Positions 43,027 to 51,992 of a DNA stretch of 64,000 nt are shown here, in pieces. The notes under the pieces were generated by a model. That model was not told where the DNA came from. It worked only from the letters and a program-made list of their open reading frames with translations, and ran no database searches. The DNA lies in NCBI RefSeq assembly GCF_023282985.1, contig NZ_JAGQDC010000001.1, forward strand, positions 248,001 through 312,000, read 5' to 3'. Made by a program: the position numbers and the translations under genes. Numbering within the stretch: the stretch's first letter is position 1; each line of letters starts with the position of its first letter. Source of the DNA: Serratia silvae (lineage in GTDB: Bacteria; Pseudomonadota; Gammaproteobacteria; Enterobacterales; Enterobacteriaceae).

Positions 43027-43638
43027 TTACTGTTCGAGAATAAAGGCCGGTAGTTTCAGATGCCAACGAATGGCGGCCAGGCGGATGCCCAGCGTGATGA
43101 TCATCCCCAGCATCATGGCATGCTGTAACGGCATACCAAAGGTGTAGAACGCCGTGACGTGCACCGTTCCGCCGACGATGCAGGCGGTGGCGTAGACTTC
43201 GGTTCGCAAGATCATCGGGATCTCGCGGGCCAGCACGTCGCGGATAATCCCGCCGCCAACGCCGGTGATCACTCCCATGCAGACGGCCACCAGCGGCCCA
43301 CTGCCAGCGGCGAACGCCTTATTGACGCCTATCCCCACGAACACCGCCAACCCGATGGCATCCAGCACCGGCAGGATCCATTTCGGTAACCGACGCGGTT
43401 GGCGCACCAGCAGCAGCGTCAGCACACAGGTGATCATCGCCACCACCAGATCGGTGGGATCCTTTACCCAGAATACCGGGCCGTTGGCGAGCGCCATATC
43501 ACGGATCGTCCCGCCGCCGACCGCAGTCACTACCCCCAGCACTAATACGCCAAAAGGATCCATCCGTAATTTGCCAGCCAGCAATACGCCGGAAATGGCA
43601 AATACCGCAGTACCAAGAATATCCAGCCAAAATACCAT
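43027..43638 (-). CDS. yadS: TRIC-type/UPF0126 inner-membrane protein YadS
   Basis: 203 residues, six or seven membrane spans in two related halves: GTAVFAISGVLLAGKLRMDPFGVLVLGVVTAVGGGTIRD and DAIGLAVFVGIGVNKAF...GVITGVGGGIIRD. These glycine-rich repeats are the UPF0126/TRIC signature, related to cation channels; the substrate in bacteria is uncertain. The ATG at 43638 overlaps the btuF stop by one base; an earlier ATG would add nine residues read inside btuF. Confidence 0.92.
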   Translation of the reverse strand: MVFWLDILGTAVFAISGVLLAGKLRMDPFGVLVLGVVTAVGGGTIRDMALANGPVFWVKDPTDLVVAMITCVLTLLLVRQPRRLPKWILPVLDAIGLAVFVGIGVNKAFAAGSGPLVAVCMGVITGVGGGIIRDVLAREIPMILRTEVYATACIVGGTVHVTAFYTFGMPLQHAMMLGMIITLGIRLAAIRWHLKLPAFILEQ

Positions 43639-44444
43639 CAATGGATCTCCGCCAATTGACCGCATAGTGATTGTGCCGCCAGCATGATGCGTGGCCCGGC
43701 ACGGTTAAACCAATCTTCCTCGAGCGCAATCACCGGCACGTCGAGCTGTGGGCCCCAGAAGGCTTTCACATTGGCTATCTGCTGGGTATTCCCGCTGATC
43801 ACGATAGCCTGCGGTTTACGCACCAGCACCTGCTCCCGGCTCACCTGCGGCCAGGGCACGGGGCTATCGGCAAAGATATTCTGTGCGCCGCATAAGGTCA
43901 GCACCTGGCTTTGCAACGTGGCCGCCGAACTGGTGAACAGCGGTTGGGTGCCAAACTGCAACAGCACTGGCCTTGGCGAATTGCTGGCATAGCGGGTTTT
44001 CAGCTCCTCGACCTGTTGGCGGAGGCTGGTAGCGGCCCGATGTGCCTGTTCTGGATGAGGGCTGTACTGCGCCAATGCATCCAGCGACTGGGCGATCTCG
44101 TCAATATTCTTGGCATCTGCATAAAAAATCGGGATGCCGAAGGAGGCGAGCTGATCCAATACCCGTTGGGGGTTACCGCCACGCCAGGCGAGAACCAGAT
44201 CGGGTTTCAACGCCAGGATCCGTTCCAGGTTGATCCCTTGCCAGGAGGCGACCTGTTCCAGCTGTTTGGCCGCAGGGGGATAATCGGAGTAAGCGCTGAC
44301 GGCCAGCAGGGTATCCCCCATACCGGCCGCGTAGGCAAGCTCCGTGGTGCTCGGTGCCAGGCTGATCACCCGTTGGGCAGCGCTGGCAGGCAGCAGCATC
44401 CCCAGGATCAGCCAGCTCAGCAGGGCGCACAGACGCAGCTTCAC
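43638..44444 (-). CDS. btuF: vitamin B12 periplasmic binding protein BtuF
   Basis: Cobalamin-binding protein for the BtuCD importer. About 268 residues: signal peptide [22 protein letters not shown], then [42 protein letters not shown] and [22 protein letters not shown] chose GTG at 44444, one base after the mtn stop, since the upstream in-frame ATG lies well inside mtn. Middle gene of mtn-btuF-yadS. Confidence 0.93.
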   Translation of the reverse strand: MKLRLCALLSWLILGMLLPASAAQRVISLAPSTTELAYAAGMGDTLLAVSAYSDYPPAAKQLEQVASWQGINLERILALKPDLVLAWRGGNPQRVLDQLASFGIPIFYADAKNIDEIAQSLDALAQYSPHPEQAHRAATSLRQQVEELKTRYASNSPRPVLLQFGTQPLFTSSAATLQSQVLTLCGAQNIFADSPVPWPQVSREQVLVRKPQAIVISGNTQQIANVKAFWGPQLDVPVIALEEDWFNRAGPRIMLAAQSLCGQLAEIH

Positions 44445-44445
44445 A

Positions 44446-45147
44446 TTAACCGCGCTTGGCCAGGGCTTGCAGCATGGCATTGACCATCAGCGAGGACTGC
44501 TTGGCGGCCACCGCCAGGAACTCGTCGAAGCTCATATGGGATTCACTATCGGCAACGTCGGAAATCGCGCGTACCACCACGAATGGCGTGCCGAACTGAT
44601 GGCAAACGTGGCCAACGGCGGCGGCTTCCATCTCGACGGCGGCAACGGTTGGGAAGGTGTTGCGGATGCGTGCCAGCGGCTCGGCACCGTTAATGAAGGC
44701 GTCACCGCTGCAAATCAGGCCGCGTACCGCGTTCAGGTTAAGCTGTTTGATGCAGTTTTCCGCTAACTCGATCAACGCAGGATCGGCAATGAACGCTGGT
44801 GGGCAACCGGCCATTTGGCCTGGTTCATAGCCAAAGGCGGTCACGTCGGCGTCGTGGTAGCGCACTTCTTCAGACACGACGATATCACCCACGTTCAGCG
44901 TAGCGGCCAGGCCACCGGCGGAACCGGTATTGATCACCACATCGGGTTGGCACTGTTCCAGCAGCAGGGTGGTACCCAGCGCCGCCGATACTTTGCCGAT
45001 GCCTGACTTGAGCAGGGCGACTTCCACGCCGTTGATTTGGCCGGTATAGATCTCACAACCCGCACGTTGCAGGGTCTGGCGGTTCGCAATTTGCTCGCGC
45101 AGCAGGGTAACTTCTTCTTCCATTGCGCCGATGATGCCTACTTTCAT
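44446..45147 (-). CDS. mtn: 5'-methylthioadenosine/S-adenosylhomocysteine nucleosidase
   Basis: Also called Pfs; cleaves MTA and SAH, feeding methionine salvage and the AI-2 pathway. 233 residues, family length. [18 protein letters not shown] with the catalytic glutamate, [12 protein letters not shown] with the substrate-binding glutamate, and ISDVAD with the catalytic aspartate. The ATG at 45147 is set by alignment; longer in-frame starts are unrelated. Divergent from dgt. Confidence 0.97.
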   Translation of the reverse strand: MKVGIIGAMEEEVTLLREQIANRQTLQRAGCEIYTGQINGVEVALLKSGIGKVSAALGTTLLLEQCQPDVVINTGSAGGLAATLNVGDIVVSEEVRYHDADVTAFGYEPGQMAGCPPAFIADPALIELAENCIKQLNLNAVRGLICSGDAFINGAEPLARIRNTFPTVAAVEMEAAAVGHVCHQFGTPFVVVRAISDVADSESHMSFDEFLAVAAKQSSLMVNAMLQALAKRG

Positions 45148-45285
45148 AAATAATACTCGCTGATAGGGTATGGAAATTGCGCCATAGTCTATCATGGCTC
45201 TGTGAGAGAGATAATCCGCAATACCGTTGCATCCGCCGCCGGGAATTGTTATCACGGAGGGAATGCGCAACGGGAGGAGAAACAG

Positions 45286-46803
45286 ATGTCCGGGATCGAC
45301 TTTAAGCAGAAGATCAGCTTTCAGCGGCCTTTTAGCAAGCCGATTGAAGCCGAAGAAGAGTACGACATCATTCGCCAGTTCGAGAGTGATCGCGGGCGCA
45401 TCGTCAATTCTGCGGCGATACGTCGTTTACAGCAGAAAACGCAGGTGTTTCCGTTGGAGCGTAACGCGGCGGTGCGTAGCCGCCTGACCCACTCGATGGA
45501 AGTGCAGCAGGTGGGGCGGCATATTGCCAAAGAGATCCTCAACCGCTTCAAACAGGATCAGCGTATTGATGCGCTCGGCCTGAGCAAGCTGCTCGATCCT
45601 TTCGAGAGTATTGTCGAGATGGCTTGCCTGATGCATGACATCGGTAATCCGCCGTTTGGCCATTTCGGTGAATCTGCTATCAACGACTGGTTCCGCCAGC
45701 GGCTCGATCCGGCCAGCTGTGGCAGTGAGCCGGGTAGCCACGATCGCTGCCTGGTAGAGGTGTTACGCCTGCATGAAGGGGAGAGCGATCTCAACCGGCT
45801 GCGCAGCCGTATTCGCCACGATCTCAGCCATTTTGAGGGCAATGCTCAGGCGATCCGCCTGGTCTACACGTTGCTGAAATTGAACCTGACCTATGCCCAG
45901 GTAGGCTGCATCCTGAAATATACCCGCCCGGCCTATTGGGCGAGCGATATTCCCGCCAGCCACAGCTATCTGATGAAGAAGCCGGGGTATTATCTGGCGG
46001 AAGAGGCCTTTGTCGATCGCTTGCGGCGCGAATTGCATATGGGAGAGTTCGATCGTTTCCCGCTCACCTATATTATGGAGGCCGCCGATGATATTTCTTA
46101 CTGCGTGGCCGATCTGGAAGATGCGGTAGAAAAGAACATCTTTACCGTGGAGCAGCTCTATCAGCATTTAACCCAGGAATGGGGCGAGATTGCACCAGGG
46201 GATCTGTTTGATAAGACCGTCGCCAGCGCATTTCGCAAAATTGAGCGCAGCGCAGCGCGCCGCAGTTCGGAAGATCAGTTCTTTATGTACCTGCGGGTAT
46301 TTACCGTTGCCAAATTGGTTCCCCATGCGGCCCAGCGCTTTATCGATAACCTGGACGCGGTATATCACGGCCACTTTAACGGAGCATTGTTGGAGGATGC
46401 CAGCCCGGCTTGCCGCCTGCTCGCTATCTTCAAGAACGTTGCGTTCAAGCACGTGTTCAACCACCCGGAAGTGGAGCAGCTGGAGCTACAGGGTTACCGG
46501 GTGATCAACGGCCTGCTGGACATTTATAGCCCGTTGCTGGCCATGTCGCTGGCCGATTTCAGCCAGTTGGTGCGCGAAGATAGCCACCGGGCATTCCCTA
46601 TTGAAACGCGGCTGTTTCACAAGCTTTCCACCAAACATCGCCTGGCCTATGTCGAGGCAGTGGAAGGTTTGCAGCATCTTTCGGCCGAGCAGCAGGCTAT
46701 TCGGGAGTATTATTTCCGGGCGCGGTTGTTACAGGATTATATTAGTGGCATGACCGACCTTTATGCCTACGATGAATATCGTCGTTTAATGGCGGCAGAA
46801 TAA
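45286..46803 (+). CDS. dgt: deoxyguanosinetriphosphate triphosphohydrolase
   Basis: HD-superfamily enzyme hydrolysing dGTP to deoxyguanosine and tripolyphosphate. 505 residues, as in E. coli. Metal ligands lie in [13 protein letters not shown] and [16 protein letters not shown]; further signatures are [12 protein letters not shown] and [28 protein letters not shown] before the ATG at 45286 fixes the start. Confidence 0.96.
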   Translation: MSGIDFKQKISFQRPFSKPIEAEEEYDIIRQFESDRGRIVNSAAIRRLQQKTQVFPLERNAAVRSRLTHSMEVQQVGRHIAKEILNRFKQDQRIDALGLSKLLDPFESIVEMACLMHDIGNPPFGHFGESAINDWFRQRLDPASCGSEPGSHDRCLVEVLRLHEGESDLNRLRSRIRHDLSHFEGNAQAIRLVYTLLKLNLTYAQVGCILKYTRPAYWASDIPASHSYLMKKPGYYLAEEAFVDRLRRELHMGEFDRFPLTYIMEAADDISYCVADLEDAVEKNIFTVEQLYQHLTQEWGEIAPGDLFDKTVASAFRKIERSAARRSSEDQFFMYLRVFTVAKLVPHAAQRFIDNLDAVYHGHFNGALLEDASPACRLLAIFKNVAFKHVFNHPEVEQLELQGYRVINGLLDIYSPLLAMSLADFSQLVREDSHRAFPIETRLFHKLSTKHRLAYVEAVEGLQHLSAEQQAIREYYFRARLLQDYISGMTDLYAYDEYRRLMAAE

Positions 46804-46916
46804 AATAATGAGATAAGTTGCAGTTTATTTATCGAGATAAATCTTGAGCTGGTACATTATTTCGAGTTTTGTAAAGACCGACAATATTTGTTTACTCTTA
46901 CCGGGCCGCACAAGGG

Positions 46917-46943
46917 GAACTTCAGCCAATCAACAGGCTCTTA
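46917..46943 (+). promoter_or_regulatory. sigma-E promoter of degP
   Basis: GAACTT at 46917-46922, a 16-bp spacer, and TCTTA at 46939-46943. The -35, spacer length and following CAG match the E. coli degP sigma-E promoter recalled from memory; the -10 differs (TCTGA there). A GTAAA upstream at 46871 may be half of a CpxR box. Confidence 0.65.
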
Positions 46944-46995
46944 CTAAGCACCAAGACCCGGTATTCCTTTTGAACGACTTTTAAGAGACACACAG

Positions 46996-48402
46996 ATGAA
47001 AAAAACAGCACTGGTTTTAAGCGCCCTGGCTTTGAGTATTGGTTTGGCAATGGGGCCGCTAACTACCGCCAATGCCGCAGAAACGGCTTCTGCCTCCACT
47101 AACGCCCAACCGTTGCCAAGCCTGGCACCGATGTTGGAAAAAGTGATGCCTTCAGTGGTAAGCATTAACGTGGAAGGAAGTGCCGCGGTGGATGCGAAAA
47201 CGGTACAGCAAATGTCGCCGTTCTGCCAGGATGGTTCACCCTTCCAGGGTTCCCCAATGTGCCAAGGTGGCGCACCGGGTGGGCCAACGACTCAGGAAGC
47301 CTTTAAAGCCCTGGGTTCAGGCGTCATCATCAACGCGGACAAAGGCTATGTGGTCACCAACAACCACGTGGTAGACAATGCCAGCAAGATCACGGTGCAA
47401 TTGAGCGATGGCCGTCGCTTTGAAGCCAAGGTGATCGGCAAGGATCCGCGTTCTGATATCGCGTTGATCCAGCTGAAAGACGCCAAAAACCTGTCGGCGA
47501 TCAAAATGGCCGATTCCGAGCAGCTGCGCGTGGGCGATTACACCGTGGCGATCGGTAACCCGTATGGCCTGGGTGAAACCGTGACCTCCGGGATCGTTTC
47601 TGCCCTGGGGCGTAGCGGCCTGAACATTGAAAACTTCGAAAACTTTATCCAGACCGATGCGGCGATCAACCGGGGTAACTCCGGCGGTGCGTTGGTAAAC
47701 CTGAACGGTGAACTGGTCGGCATTAACACCGCGATCCTGGCACCGGACGGCGGCAATATTGGTATCGGCTTCGCCATTCCAAGCAACATGGTGAAAAATC
47801 TGACGTCACAAATGGTTGAATACGGTCAGGTGAAACGCGGTGAGTTGGGCATTATGGGCACCGAGCTGAACTCCGAGCTGGCGCAAGCGATGAAAGTGGA
47901 CGCCCAGCGTGGCGCATTCGTCAGCCAGGTAATGCCGAAGTCTTCTGCTGCCAAGGCCGGTATCAAGGCCGGTGACGTGATTGTCACCCTGAACGGTAAA
48001 GCCATCTCCAGCTTTGCGTCGTTCCGTGCCGAAATCGGCAGCTTGCCGGTGGGCACTAAAATGGCGTTGGGCATCATCCGCGACGGCAAGCCGGTGACCA
48101 TTGACGTTACGCTTGAGCAGAGCAGCCAGGAGCAGGTTGATTCCAGCAATATTTACACCGGTATTGAAGGGGCCGAGCTGACCAATAGCACCGACAAAGT
48201 GAAAGGCGTGAAGGTTGAAAAGGTGAAACCTGGCAGTGCCGCTGCGCGTATCGGGCTGAAAAAAGGCGACGTGATCATGGGTGTGAACCAGCAGCCGGTC
48301 AAGAACCTGGGTGAGTTGCGTAAAGTGCTCGACAGCAAGCCTGCGGTGTTAGCGCTGAACATCCAACGTGGCGACTCGACTCTGTATCTGCTGATGCAGT
48401 AA
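46996..48402 (+). CDS. degP: periplasmic serine endoprotease/chaperone DegP (HtrA)
   Basis: Envelope stress protease. 468 residues. Signal peptide cleaved after ANA (residue 27). The catalytic triad is H124 (TNNHVV), D154 (RSDIAL) and S229 (GNSGG); the LA loop carries C77 and C89. Two PDZ domains follow (about 280-370 and 390-468). A sigma-E promoter precedes it, consistent with induction by misfolded envelope proteins. Confidence 0.97.
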   Translation: MKKTALVLSALALSIGLAMGPLTTANAAETASASTNAQPLPSLAPMLEKVMPSVVSINVEGSAAVDAKTVQQMSPFCQDGSPFQGSPMCQGGAPGGPTTQEAFKALGSGVIINADKGYVVTNNHVVDNASKITVQLSDGRRFEAKVIGKDPRSDIALIQLKDAKNLSAIKMADSEQLRVGDYTVAIGNPYGLGETVTSGIVSALGRSGLNIENFENFIQTDAAINRGNSGGALVNLNGELVGINTAILAPDGGNIGIGFAIPSNMVKNLTSQMVEYGQVKRGELGIMGTELNSELAQAMKVDAQRGAFVSQVMPKSSAAKAGIKAGDVIVTLNGKAISSFASFRAEIGSLPVGTKMALGIIRDGKPVTIDVTLEQSSQEQVDSSNIYTGIEGAELTNSTDKVKGVKVEKVKPGSAAARIGLKKGDVIMGVNQQPVKNLGELRKVLDSKPAVLALNIQRGDSTLYLLMQ

Positions 48403-48424
48403 TAGTTGTCCCATTTTCTACAGA

Positions 48425-48448
48425 GGCACGCAGCGGCGTGCCTTTTTT
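48425..48448 (+). terminator. rho-independent terminator after degP
   Basis: GGCACGC AGCG GCGTGCC is a perfect 7-bp stem with a tetraloop, followed by six T residues. Confidence 0.9.
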
Positions 48449-48460
48449 ATGGCTAAAAAC

Positions 48461-48476
48461 TGTGAGTTTGAGCACA
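48461..48476. promoter_or_regulatory. CRP-like site upstream of cdaR
   Basis: TGTGA, 6 bases, GCACA; one mismatch from the TGTGA-N6-TCACA consensus. It lies 104 bp before the cdaR start. Confidence 0.45.
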
Positions 48477-48504
48477 ACTCATGCCCGGCCAAAACGCATT
48501 TGGG

Positions 48505-48517
48505 CATCTGCACAATG
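48505..48517 (-). promoter_or_regulatory. putative CdaR operator upstream of cdaR
   Basis: Read on the minus strand this is CATTGTGCAGATG. It matches 12 of 13 bases of CATTGTGCAAATG at 51635-51647 in the garD-gudP region. Located between the CRP-like site and the cdaR start. Confidence 0.5.
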
Positions 48518-48579
48518 TGCCTGTAGAAGCTCGTCGGTATGCTGAACGTTGGTTTATCATCCGACGGGGACAAGAAGCA

Positions 48580-49734
48580 ATGGCGGAATATCATCTTGAT
48601 GCCAAGCTAGCCAGGGAAATTGTCGCTCGCACCATGAAAATTATTGATAGCAATATCAACGTCATGGATAACCGGGGCCGGATTATTGGCAGTGGCGATC
48701 CTGAGCGCCTGGGGGAATTGCATGAAGGGGCATTGCTGGTGCTGTCACAGGCCAGAGTGGTCGCAATTGACGATGCCGTGGCCCGTCATTTGCACGGTGT
48801 TAGGCCCGGTATTAATCTGCCCTTGCACGTTGACGGGAATATCGTTGGGGTCATCGGTCTGACCGGTGATCCGGTGCAACTGCGGCAATACGGTGAACTG
48901 GTCTGCATGACTGCTGAAATGATGCTGGAGCAGGCGCGTTTGTTGAGCCTGTTGGCGCAGGACAGCCGCTTTCGTGAAGAGTTTGTCCTGAACCTGATCC
49001 GAACGGAGGAGCTGTCGCCGGCCTTGATGGAATGGGCGCATCGCCTGGGGATAGATCCCAATCAACCCCGCGTTGCGGCGGTAGTGGAGGTGGATAGCGG
49101 CCAGTTGGGGGTCGACAGCGCCATGGCCGAGTTACAGCAGTTACAGGAACTGCTGACGCTGCCGGAACGTGACAACCTGATCGCCATTGTTTCTCTCAGC
49201 GAGATGGTGGTACTTAAACCGGCGCTGAATCACCACGGGCGTTGGGATGCCGAGGCCCACCGGCGGCGAGTGGAGAATCTGCTAGTGCGGATCAATGAAA
49301 GCAGCCGTTTGCGAGTGCGCATTGCGCTCGGCAACTATTTCATTGGCCCAGGCAGTCTGGTGCGTTCCTACCGCACTGCGCGTACCACCATGGCCGTTGG
49401 CAAGCAGCGCATGCCTGAACGGTGGGCCTATTATTATCAGGACCTGATGTTGCCGGTATTGCTGGGCAGCCTGCGTAGCGGTTGGCAGGCGGATGAGCTG
49501 GCACGGCCGTTGGAGCGTTTGAAAGCCATGGACGGTAATGGTTTGTTATTGCGTACCTTAAATGCCTGGTTCCTGAATAATGTGCAGCCTACCGCGACCG
49601 CCAAGGCACTCTATATTCATCGCAATACGCTGGAATATCGTCTCAATCGCATTTCCGAACTGACCGGGTTGAACCTGGCCAATTTCGATGCGCGCCTGTT
49701 GTTGTATGTTGGGTTGCAACTTGATGAAGACTAA
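48580..49734 (+). CDS. cdaR: sugar diacid regulator CdaR (SdaR)
   Basis: Activator of galactarate, glucarate and glycerate use. 384 residues, E. coli length 385. N-terminal sugar-diacid recognition domain (IVARTMKIIDSNINVMDNRGRIIGSGDPERLGELHEGALLVL), a central domain, and a C-terminal PucR-type helix-turn-helix (TATAKALYIHRNTLEYRLNRISELTGLNL). The ATG at 48580 gives the family start; an in-frame ATG at 48481 would run through the putative operator. Its target genes lie immediately downstream here. Confidence 0.95.
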   Translation: MAEYHLDAKLAREIVARTMKIIDSNINVMDNRGRIIGSGDPERLGELHEGALLVLSQARVVAIDDAVARHLHGVRPGINLPLHVDGNIVGVIGLTGDPVQLRQYGELVCMTAEMMLEQARLLSLLAQDSRFREEFVLNLIRTEELSPALMEWAHRLGIDPNQPRVAAVVEVDSGQLGVDSAMAELQQLQELLTLPERDNLIAIVSLSEMVVLKPALNHHGRWDAEAHRRRVENLLVRINESSRLRVRIALGNYFIGPGSLVRSYRTARTTMAVGKQRMPERWAYYYQDLMLPVLLGSLRSGWQADELARPLERLKAMDGNGLLLRTLNAWFLNNVQPTATAKALYIHRNTLEYRLNRISELTGLNLANFDARLLLYVGLQLDED

Positions 49735-49756
49735 CCTGGCTGTACGCAATAGTATT

Positions 49757-49865
49757 GCTGGTGGGAGTCATGCAGAACGCCGATACGCCGTGAATCCGTC
49801 CATGGAAGCTCGAATCGCGCATCCCAGCGCTCAACGGTCGGCTAACCTGCATGACTCCCGCCAGC
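49757..49865. repeat. 109-bp element with 19-bp terminal inverted repeats
   Basis: GCTGGTGGGAGTCATGCAG (49757-49775) and CTGCATGACTCCCGCCAGC (49847-49865) are inverted with one mismatch. The interior contains ATCCGTCCATGG and other short symmetric parts. It is followed by the palindrome CCTCAAGCTTGAGG (49865-49878). Non-coding, between cdaR and garD. It looks like a REP/MITE-type element; no second copy is in the window. Confidence 0.65.
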
Positions 49866-49969
49866 CTCAAGCTTGAGGTATCGCGGCATTTCAACCCCAG
49901 CTAATACGGAGTTGAGGTCCAGCTAAGAAGCGAAACAGTGGCACATTCGGAGGGGGAGGAGCATCAAAC

Positions 49970-51541
49970 TCAGGTCACCGGTGCCGGGTTAAATACCGCC
50001 AACGCGTTGAACAAACCCCATTGATCCGACCAGGTTTGCTTGCGGCCACTGGCGATATCCAGGATCAGTTCAAACAGTTGCCAGCCCACCTGCTCAATGG
50101 TTGCTTCCCCAGTGGCGATAGTTCCGGCGTTGATGTCGATCAGATCGTACCAGCGTTCAGCCAGCGCGCTGCGCGTCGCCATTTTGATCACCGGCACGGC
50201 AGTCAGGCCGTAAGGGGTTCCCCGGCCGGTAGTGAACACTTGCACCGTAATGCCGGAAGCCAACTGCTGTGTGCCGCAAACAAAGTCGCTGGCGGGCGTG
50301 GCGGCATAAATCAGCCCACGTTTGCTGGGGCGCTGGCCGGGGGAGAGGACTTCGACAATCGTGCTGCTGCCAGATTTGGCAATTGAGCCTAATGCCTTTT
50401 CCACCACGTTGGCCAAACCGCCTTTCTTGTTGCCGGGTGAAGGGTTGGCGCTGCGATCGGTTTGCCCTTGATTGAGGTAATCGTCATACCAGGCCATCTC
50501 CTCCAGTAAGCGCTTGCCAACGTGTTTATCGGCGACCCGTGGGGTTAACAGGTGGATGGCATCACGCACTTCGGTAACTTCTGAGAACAATACGGTTGCC
50601 CCGCAGCGTACCAGCAGATCGGAAGCAAAACCCACCGCCGGATTGGCCGTCGCCCCGGAAAAGGCATCGCTACCGCCACATTGCATCCCCACTACCAGCT
50701 CTGAGGCTGGCACGGTTTCCCGCTGGCGACGGTTCAGGCGTTGCAAGTGCTGCTCTGCAACGGCCAGAATATTGGCCATCATAGCCTGAAACCCAACGTG
50801 CTTCTCATCTTGCAGGCGCACAATCCGGCTCTCATCCACCGTGATGGGGTGTACATCTGGGGTTCCCTGCAGCAGGCGTTCCGGCTGCAACTTCTCGCAG
50901 CCGAGGCCCACTACCATCACTTCGCCGCCAAAGTTAGGGTTGAGCGCCAGATTATGCAGGGTGCGGATTGGCACTATGGCAGCGGGGGCGTTGATAGCCA
51001 CGCCGCAGCCATAGAGATGATTCAGGCCGACCACGCCATCAACGTTGGGGTATTTGGCCAGCAGGTCGCGCTCAATGATTTTCACCACATAATCCACCAC
51101 ACCGGCTACACAGTGCACGCTGGTGGTGATAGCCAACAGGTTCTTGCTGCCGACGCTGCCATCGGCATTACGGTAGCCTTCAAAGGTATAGCCTTCCAAG
51201 GGGGGGAAGGCCGGGGGCACATTGTTGGCTAGCGGCAGGCTGGCCAACTCGGGTGCGGGGGGAAGTAGCACCAGCGATTCATCAATCCAACTGCCCCGGC
51301 GAATATCCCGCACGGCAAAACCAATCACTTCGCCATAGCGCAAAATATTCCTGCCCTGAGGAATATCTTGCAGTGCGACTTTGTGCCCTTGAGGAATATG
51401 CTCTAATAATGTCAGACCGCAAGGGAAGGCTGCCCCTTTAGGCAGTCCATGATCATTAACCACAATGGCAACGTTATCTTGCCGATGAACCTGAATATAG
51501 CGCGGTAATTCTTTGTTACTGCCAACTGCATATTCGGACAT
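49970..51541 (-). CDS. garD: galactarate dehydratase
   Basis: Dehydrates galactarate to 5-keto-4-deoxyglucarate. 523 residues, exactly the E. coli length. N-terminal SAF-like domain ([27 protein letters not shown]), then the UxaA family catalytic part with [54 protein letters not shown] and [31 protein letters not shown]. Divergent from gudP, with CRP-like and putative CdaR sites between. Confidence 0.96.
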   Translation of the reverse strand: MSEYAVGSNKELPRYIQVHRQDNVAIVVNDHGLPKGAAFPCGLTLLEHIPQGHKVALQDIPQGRNILRYGEVIGFAVRDIRRGSWIDESLVLLPPAPELASLPLANNVPPAFPPLEGYTFEGYRNADGSVGSKNLLAITTSVHCVAGVVDYVVKIIERDLLAKYPNVDGVVGLNHLYGCGVAINAPAAIVPIRTLHNLALNPNFGGEVMVVGLGCEKLQPERLLQGTPDVHPITVDESRIVRLQDEKHVGFQAMMANILAVAEQHLQRLNRRQRETVPASELVVGMQCGGSDAFSGATANPAVGFASDLLVRCGATVLFSEVTEVRDAIHLLTPRVADKHVGKRLLEEMAWYDDYLNQGQTDRSANPSPGNKKGGLANVVEKALGSIAKSGSSTIVEVLSPGQRPSKRGLIYAATPASDFVCGTQQLASGITVQVFTTGRGTPYGLTAVPVIKMATRSALAERWYDLIDINAGTIATGEATIEQVGWQLFELILDIASGRKQTWSDQWGLFNALAVFNPAPVT

Positions 51542-51634
51542 AGTAAAACCTCACGCACTCTGACTTAAGTACGCCGTGGGTAATAATCGAAACGCTTGCT
51601 CAGCAAAAAGCATAACATTCGCTAGCGTGCCGGG

Positions 51635-51647
51635 CATTGTGCAAATG
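51635..51647 (+). promoter_or_regulatory. putative CdaR operator 1 in the garD-gudP region
   Basis: CATTGTGCAAATG, matching 12 of 13 bases of the site upstream of cdaR (48505-48517, minus strand). Confidence 0.5.
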
Positions 51648-51683
51648 ACCTGGATTAGGCGCTTTCCGGACGTCAATCTTTGG

Positions 51684-51696
51684 CATTGTGCTAATC
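51684..51696 (+). promoter_or_regulatory. putative CdaR operator 2 in the garD-gudP region
   Basis: CATTGTGCTAATC, sharing GGCATTGTGC with operator 1, 49 bp away in the same orientation, four bases before the CRP site. Confidence 0.4.
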
Positions 51697-51699
51697 CGC

Positions 51700-51715
51700 T
51701 GTGAGATAGCTCACG
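51700..51715. promoter_or_regulatory. CRP binding site in the garD-gudP region
   Basis: TGTGA GATAGC TCACG: one mismatch from the TGTGA-N6-TCACA consensus. Fits catabolite control of sugar-diacid genes. Confidence 0.7.
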
Positions 51716-51992
51716 CAACCGTTGGTTCCGTGAACCAGCCCGCGCCCGATTGGGCATACGCCATAAATAAGTCGCCATATTAACCCTGTTATTGGGTTAT
51801 CTGCCCGATGAGTCCCGACAGTCAGTTCCCTATACTTTTCTCACCAAGCGTTAATGCGTTTAAAAATTGCCGATGCCGTATTAATCGAACTGCTCAAAAA
51901 AGGCTGCAATTTAATTTAAACCTTTCGTTCTGAGATATTTTTAGCGGTTGTTCAGGATGAATATAGCCAAGGCTATAATGCAGGAGAGCACC

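Larger units (their letters stand above)
51542..51992. promoter_or_regulatory. garD-gudP divergent control region
   Basis: 451 bp without a gene. It contains two copies of GGCATTGTGC (51633-51642 and 51682-51691) and a near-perfect CRP site, described separately. The gudP side has a TATACT-like -10 at about 51831. No leader peptide recognised. Confidence 0.6.

Noticed and set aside
46871-46900. Complete CpxR box upstream of degP
   Set aside because: Only one GTAAA half-site (46871-46875) is clear; the second at the right spacing is not present, so it is mentioned only as a possible half-site.
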